64,000 nt of DNA from Nitrobacteraceae bacterium AZCC 2146. GTDB taxonomy: Bacteria; Pseudomonadota; Alphaproteobacteria; Rhizobiales; Xanthobacteraceae. Below the pieces are notes generated by a model. That model was not told the origin of the DNA. It saw only the letters and a program-made list of their open reading frames with translations, and made no database searches. Where the stretch lies: NCBI GenBank assembly GCA_036924855.1, contig JBAGRP010000001.1:1054001-1118000 (forward strand), given 5' to 3'. The position numbers and the translations under genes are program-made. Position 1 is the stretch's first letter. Each line of letters begins with the position of its first letter. Shown piece by piece: positions 60,356 to 64,000 of the stretch.

Positions 60356-61564
60356 ATGGCCTTGATGCCGGTTGCCGACGCGTTGGCCGCGGTTCTTGCC
60401 GGCGCGGAAGCCTTGCCAGAAGAAATGGTGACGCTGGAAGCGGCGTATCACCGCGTGCTGGCGCGCGACGTCGCGGCCCTGCGGACGCAGCCGCCGGAAG
60501 CGATGTCGGCAATGGATGGCTATGCGGTCCGCACCGCCGATGCGGTGGTTGGCGCGCGGCTCAAGGTGATCGGCGAGATCGCCGCCGGCCGGCCGTTCGG
60601 CCGCGCGCTGCAGGCCGGCGAGGCGCTGCGGATCTTCACCGGCGGTGTGGTGCCTGTGGGCGCCGACGCCGTGGTGATCCAGGAGGACACCACGCGGGAT
60701 GGCGATGTGGTGATCGTCAACGAAGCCGCCAGCGTTGCCAAACATATCCGCCCGGCCGGTGTCGACTTCAACGCCGGCGACGTGCTGCTGCGCAAGGGCC
60801 AGCGCCTCACCGACCGCGACCTCGCGCTCGCCGCCGGGATGAATCATCCTGACCTGCCGGTACGCCGCCGCCCGGTGATCGCCGTGCTCGCCACCGGCGA
60901 CGAGTTGGTGATGCCCGGCGCGATCCCCGGCCCCGGCCAGATCGTGCTCTCGAACGGCTTTGCGCTGCGCGCACTGGCCCGTGCCGAAGGCGCCGACGTG
61001 ATCGATCTCGGCATTGCCGCCGACACGCTGGAGGCCACCAATGCCGGCATCCAGCGTGCCATCGAAGCCGGCGCCGATATCCTCGTTACCACCGGCGGCG
61101 CTTCCGTGGGCGATCATGACCTCGTCAAGCAGTCGCTGGAGGCCGCCGGTGTCACCATGGCGTTCTGGCGGATCGCGATGCGGCCCGGCAAGCCGATGAT
61201 GCACGGCCAGCGCGGCGCGATGCGCGTGGTCGGCCTGCCCGGCAATCCCGTGTCGTCCTATGTCTGCGCCTTCCTGTTCATGGTGCCGTTGATTCGCGCG
61301 CTGTCGGGCCGCGCTGACGTGAATCATGCCATCGAATCGGCCGTGCTCGGCCGCGATCTCGGCGCCAACGACCAGCGCGAGGATTATTTGCGTGCGATCC
61401 TGACGCGGCGCGACGACGGCACGTTGATAGCAACTGCGGTGACCAAGCAGGATAGTTCGCTGTTGGGAAATCTCGCAGCGGCACAGGGACTTCTGATCCG
61501 CAAGCCGTTCGCGGCGGCGGCGACAATCGGCTCGGCCTGCGAGATCATGCGGCTACCGGTCTGA
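60356..61564 (+). CDS. moeA: Molybdopterin molybdenumtransferase MoeA
   Basis: MoeA inserts molybdenum into molybdopterin. The 402-residue protein has QPPEAMSAMDGYAVRTAD, IFTGGVVPVGADAVVIQEDT, the MPT-binding VLATGDELVMPG and VTTGGASVGDHDLVKQSLE, RPGKPMMHG, and GLPGNPVSSYV. It starts at ATG 60356. It belongs with moaC, which is 9 kb away in the window. It precedes lexA. Confidence 0.96.
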   Translation: MALMPVADALAAVLAGAEALPEEMVTLEAAYHRVLARDVAALRTQPPEAMSAMDGYAVRTADAVVGARLKVIGEIAAGRPFGRALQAGEALRIFTGGVVPVGADAVVIQEDTTRDGDVVIVNEAASVAKHIRPAGVDFNAGDVLLRKGQRLTDRDLALAAGMNHPDLPVRRRPVIAVLATGDELVMPGAIPGPGQIVLSNGFALRALARAEGADVIDLGIAADTLEATNAGIQRAIEAGADILVTTGGASVGDHDLVKQSLEAAGVTMAFWRIAMRPGKPMMHGQRGAMRVVGLPGNPVSSYVCAFLFMVPLIRALSGRADVNHAIESAVLGRDLGANDQREDYLRAILTRRDDGTLIATAVTKQDSSLLGNLAAAQGLLIRKPFAAAATIGSACEIMRLPV

Positions 61565-61613
61565 CGATTGGCGCGCGTGTTGACGGGAAATTAATCGTTG
61601 CGGAACACATATG

Positions 61614-61628
61614 GAACAGATAGTGTTC
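61614..61628. promoter_or_regulatory. LexA-binding SOS box upstream of lexA
   Basis: GAAC-AGATAGT-GTTC fits the alphaproteobacterial LexA consensus GAAC-N7-GTTC exactly. It is about 97 bp upstream of the lexA start, which points to autorepression of lexA in the SOS response. Confidence 0.85.
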
Positions 61629-61724
61629 GTTCATGATTTGTTTCGAGATTCCGCGGCTTTTGCCCACTCGCGACTGACTTGAACGACCGCGACGGCAGAC
61701 ACCGTCAATGAGGGATGGACCGAG

Positions 61725-62447
61725 ATGCTCACGCGCAAACAGTATGAACTTCTGCGATTCATCGATCAAAGGCTGAAGGAAGCCGGCGTGCCGCCCTCCT
61801 TCGACGAAATGAAGGATGCGCTCGATCTGCGCTCCAAATCCGGCATCCACCGCCTGATCACCGCGCTGGAAGAGCGCGGCTTCATCCGCCGGCTGCCGAA
61901 CCGCGCCCGTGCCATCGAGGTTATCAAGCTGCCTGAGCTCGGCGTCAGCGCCGCCGCCGCCACCGGCCGCCGCGGCTTCACCCCCAGCGTCATCGAAGGC
62001 ACGCTCGGTAAGGTCCGCCCGCCGTCCGGCAACGGTAACGGCGACATCGAGGACGACAGCCGCCGTTCGGTCTCCGTCCCCGTGATGGGCCGCATCGCAG
62101 CGGGCACGCCGATCGAGGCGCTGCAGACCCGCAGCCATACCATCAGCGTGCCGCCGGATATGCTCGGCTCCGGCGAACACTACGCCCTCGAAGTGCGCGG
62201 CGACTCCATGGTCGATGCCGGCATCCTCGATGGCGACATGGCGCTGATCCAGAAGAACGAGACCGCCGACACCGGCGACATCGTGGTGGCGCTGATCGAC
62301 GAGGAGGAAGCCACGCTGAAGCGCTTCCGCCGCCGCGGCGCTTCCATCGCGCTGGAGCCCGCCAACACCGCTTACGAAGTCCGCATCCTGCCGCCAAACC
62401 GGGTCCGGATTCAGGGCAAGCTGGTCGGGCTGTATCGCCGCTACTGA
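61725..62447 (+). CDS. lexA: SOS repressor LexA
   Basis: LexA represses SOS genes and self-cleaves when RecA is activated. The 240-residue protein has the winged HTH ([52 protein letters not shown]), a linker with the Ala-Gly cleavage site ([12 protein letters not shown]), and the peptidase domain with Ser in [11 protein letters not shown] and Lys in [18 protein letters not shown]. An SOS box is upstream. Confidence 0.97.
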   Translation: MLTRKQYELLRFIDQRLKEAGVPPSFDEMKDALDLRSKSGIHRLITALEERGFIRRLPNRARAIEVIKLPELGVSAAAATGRRGFTPSVIEGTLGKVRPPSGNGNGDIEDDSRRSVSVPVMGRIAAGTPIEALQTRSHTISVPPDMLGSGEHYALEVRGDSMVDAGILDGDMALIQKNETADTGDIVVALIDEEEATLKRFRRRGASIALEPANTAYEVRILPPNRVRIQGKLVGLYRRY

Positions 62448-62518
62448 GCGCGACGAGCGAGTCGCTGCCGTCGCGAGAGTGATCGGAGCGAGTCGCTCCA
62501 TGGCAGTGAGCTATTCGC

Positions 62519-64000
62519 TCACTGTTCATCTCCCTGAACGTCGGCCTCCGTTGGCGTCGCATCGACTGGGCGGCTGATCGCCGATCGTCCGACGCCGGCT
62601 TCCGGCTCCGGCGCGTCCGGAACCGCGGGAGACCACGGCCGATCGAGGCCACGAGGCCGGATTGCCTCCGCCACAAACCCGTCACCGGTTCGCCGCAAGC
62701 CCATCGCACCCATTTTTTGCAATTTTTCCGCGTCGATCACCAGCGCCTTGCAGTCGCCCGGCGCCTGTTTTGACGTGACGATCACCGCCGCCCGCGCGCA
62801 GTCATCGCTGAACGCATCAGGCCGCAACGCCAGCGCGACGAACGCGCCATCGGCGAGTTGCGTCACGCAGCCCGTCTCGTCACACGACACACCATCTGAA
62901 AGGGAAGTATCCGTCGGCAGCCGCGCATCGGCATCCGCAGCGAGCCACTCCTTCAGAAGAAACGAATCCTTGGCGCTGCGCATCAAATGCAGTTGGCCAT
63001 CCCTGCCCCGCACCGCGACGCTGTGGCCGTCTCCTGCGATTAGAACGTCCGGCTGCCTGACCAGCAGCGCCCAGGCGACTGAAACAACAACCACAGCTAC
63101 ACCCGCAAAACGCAGCGGGGTGCGCAGCAGGCCGAGCAAGATGATTCCTGCAGTCGCGGCAATCAAGGGCCCGGCGCCGAACGCCGCCATCCGCCCGATC
63201 GCACCAGGCAGCGCCGCGACCCATTGCGTCACCACGATCATCCATTGAATGCCGACATCCATCAGCCGCCAGAACACGGCGTCGAATCCGAACGGCATCG
63301 CCGCGAGTCCCAGCAGCCCCGCCGGCATCACCAGAACGGATACCACCGGCATCGCCAGCAGATTGGCGACGACGCCGTAAGGCGTCACCCGATGAAAATG
63401 AAATGCCGCGTAAGGCGTCGTCGCCAGTCCTGCCACCAATGACGCCAGCGCCAGCATCGCGATCTCGCGGCCGCCCCAGAGTGCGGCGCGCGCGGTGGCG
63501 GAATGATCCGGCGAGGCGAACAGGATCGGCATCCCGACCTGCACCAGCGCCACCAAGCCCAGCGTCGCGGCGAACGACATTTGAAAGCTCGGATGCACCA
63601 AAGCTTCCGGCGCCATCACCATCACGATCATCGCCGCCACGGCCAGCGTGCGAAACGTCACCGCGCGACGATCCACCATCACGGCAATCAGCACCACTGC
63701 CGTCATGAAGAACGAGCGCTGCGTCGCCACCTCCGCGCCGGACAGCAGCAGATAGAACAGCGCCGCCAGGAGCGCCGCGGCCGCCGACCATTTCTTGATC
63801 GGAAACGTCACCGTCAGCGACGGGATCAGCGCCAGCAGCGCGCGCACCGCGAAGAACACCACGCCGGCGACGACGGCCATGTGATAGCCGGAGATCGACA
63901 GCACATGGCCCAATCCGGAAATGAACATCGCATCGTTCACCGGCGCGGAAATCGCATCGCGCCGCCCAGTCAGCAGCGCCGTGGCGATGGCGCGGGAATC
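62519..64000 (-). CDS. comEC: ComEC/Rec2-type competence channel, 5' end outside window
   Basis: ComEC forms the inner-membrane channel for DNA uptake. The visible part is the C-terminal portion of the Competence domain. It has VNDAMFISGLGHVLSISGYHMAVVAGVVFF and many helices (LAVAAMIVMVMAPEALVHPSFQMSFAATLGLVAL), followed by a C-terminal soluble part with DVLIAGDGHSVAVRGRDGQLHLM. The frame is open to the right edge (DSRAIATALLTGRRD), so the start lies beyond 64000. The lexA-comEC order is typical. Confidence 0.9.
   Translation of the reverse strand, partial: DSRAIATALLTGRRDAISAPVNDAMFISGLGHVLSISGYHMAVVAGVVFFAVRALLALIPSLTVTFPIKKWSAAAALLAALFYLLLSGAEVATQRSFFMTAVVLIAVMVDRRAVTFRTLAVAAMIVMVMAPEALVHPSFQMSFAATLGLVALVQVGMPILFASPDHSATARAALWGGREIAMLALASLVAGLATTPYAAFHFHRVTPYGVVANLLAMPVVSVLVMPAGLLGLAAMPFGFDAVFWRLMDVGIQWMIVVTQWVAALPGAIGRMAAFGAGPLIAATAGIILLGLLRTPLRFAGVAVVVVSVAWALLVRQPDVLIAGDGHSVAVRGRDGQLHLMRSAKDSFLLKEWLAADADARLPTDTSLSDGVSCDETGCVTQLADGAFVALALRPDAFSDDCARAAVIVTSKQAPGDCKALVIDAEKLQKMGAMGLRRTGDGFVAEAIRPRGLDRPWSPAVPDAPEPEAGVGRSAISRPVDATPTEADVQGDEQ

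Noticed and set aside
62485..62499. GGAGCGAGTCGCTCC near-palindrome between lexA and comEC
   Set aside because: It lies between convergent ends but has no U-tract and a mismatch; too weak to call a terminator.

Overview
The window looks like a chromosomal segment of a Nitrobacteraceae (Bradyrhizobium/Rhodopseudomonas-type) alphaproteobacterium. It is GC-rich with strong GC3 bias, so the opposite strand of many real genes is also open. The neighbourhoods tatAB-scpBA-nagZ-SPOR-argS-dgt/erpA, lpdA-pdhC-DUF5076-pdhB-pdhA-ftsB, kdsA-pyrG-secG-tpiA/ppiD-trpD-trpC-moaC and moeA-lexA-comEC are typical of that group. A CYP199-type P450 with its ferredoxin, galactarate dehydratase and an ExoR-like Sel1 protein fit a soil or plant-associated lifestyle.

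Layout. 1-8.5 kb: one long minus-strand run (dgt, argS, SPOR protein, nagZ, scpA, scpB, tatA, tatB; tatB runs off the left edge), with erpA divergent from dgt. 9-14.1 kb: RND efflux pump (adaptor and HAE1 transporter) followed by a secreted amidohydrolase. 14.3-18.1 kb: xthA, ExoR-like protein, ilvD and a small secreted protein. 18.3-24.8 kb: pyruvate dehydrogenase complex with two small companion genes and an FtsB/DivIC-like divisome protein. 24.8-31.7 kb: accessory genes (FMN reductase, LysE exporter, MFS exporter, quinone-oxidoreductase-like enzyme, ICMT-like methyltransferase, two unassigned alpha/beta hydrolases). 31.7-33.6 kb: eno and queF. 33.7-40.9 kb: a catabolic island (garD; Fe/2OG oxygenase plus VOC protein; FAD monooxygenase, MFS transporter, LysR). 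40.9-51.3 kb: core genes from an MFS transporter through kdsA, pyrG, secG, tpiA, ppiD, trpD, trpC to moaC. 51.3-60.2 kb: a second accessory block (CYP199 P450, ferredoxin, periplasmic binding protein, MarR; yeiH with LysR; cbtAB; HAD; VanZ-like). 60.4-64 kb: moeA, lexA with an SOS box, and comEC, which runs off the right edge.

The most unusual structure is the 33.6-41.0 kb island. Its cargo modules are separated by same-orientation copies of the last ~80 bp of the resident MFS gene at 40944-42122. One copy is fused to a decayed copy of the queF 3' end. No transposase, integrase or tRNA is visible. This looks like stepwise acquisition by homologous or tandem-duplication events at a queF/MFS hotspot. 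A good sigma-54 -24/-12 promoter precedes the central Fe/2OG-oxygenase/VOC module.

Two otherwise well-conserved genes, pdhA and the CYP199 P450, each carry one extra base that breaks the frame. The N-terminus of the MFS gene at 26.4-27.7 kb may hold a third indel. These are either sequence errors or real lesions, and affect how the products should be read. No rRNA, tRNA, CRISPR array or complete insertion sequence was found.
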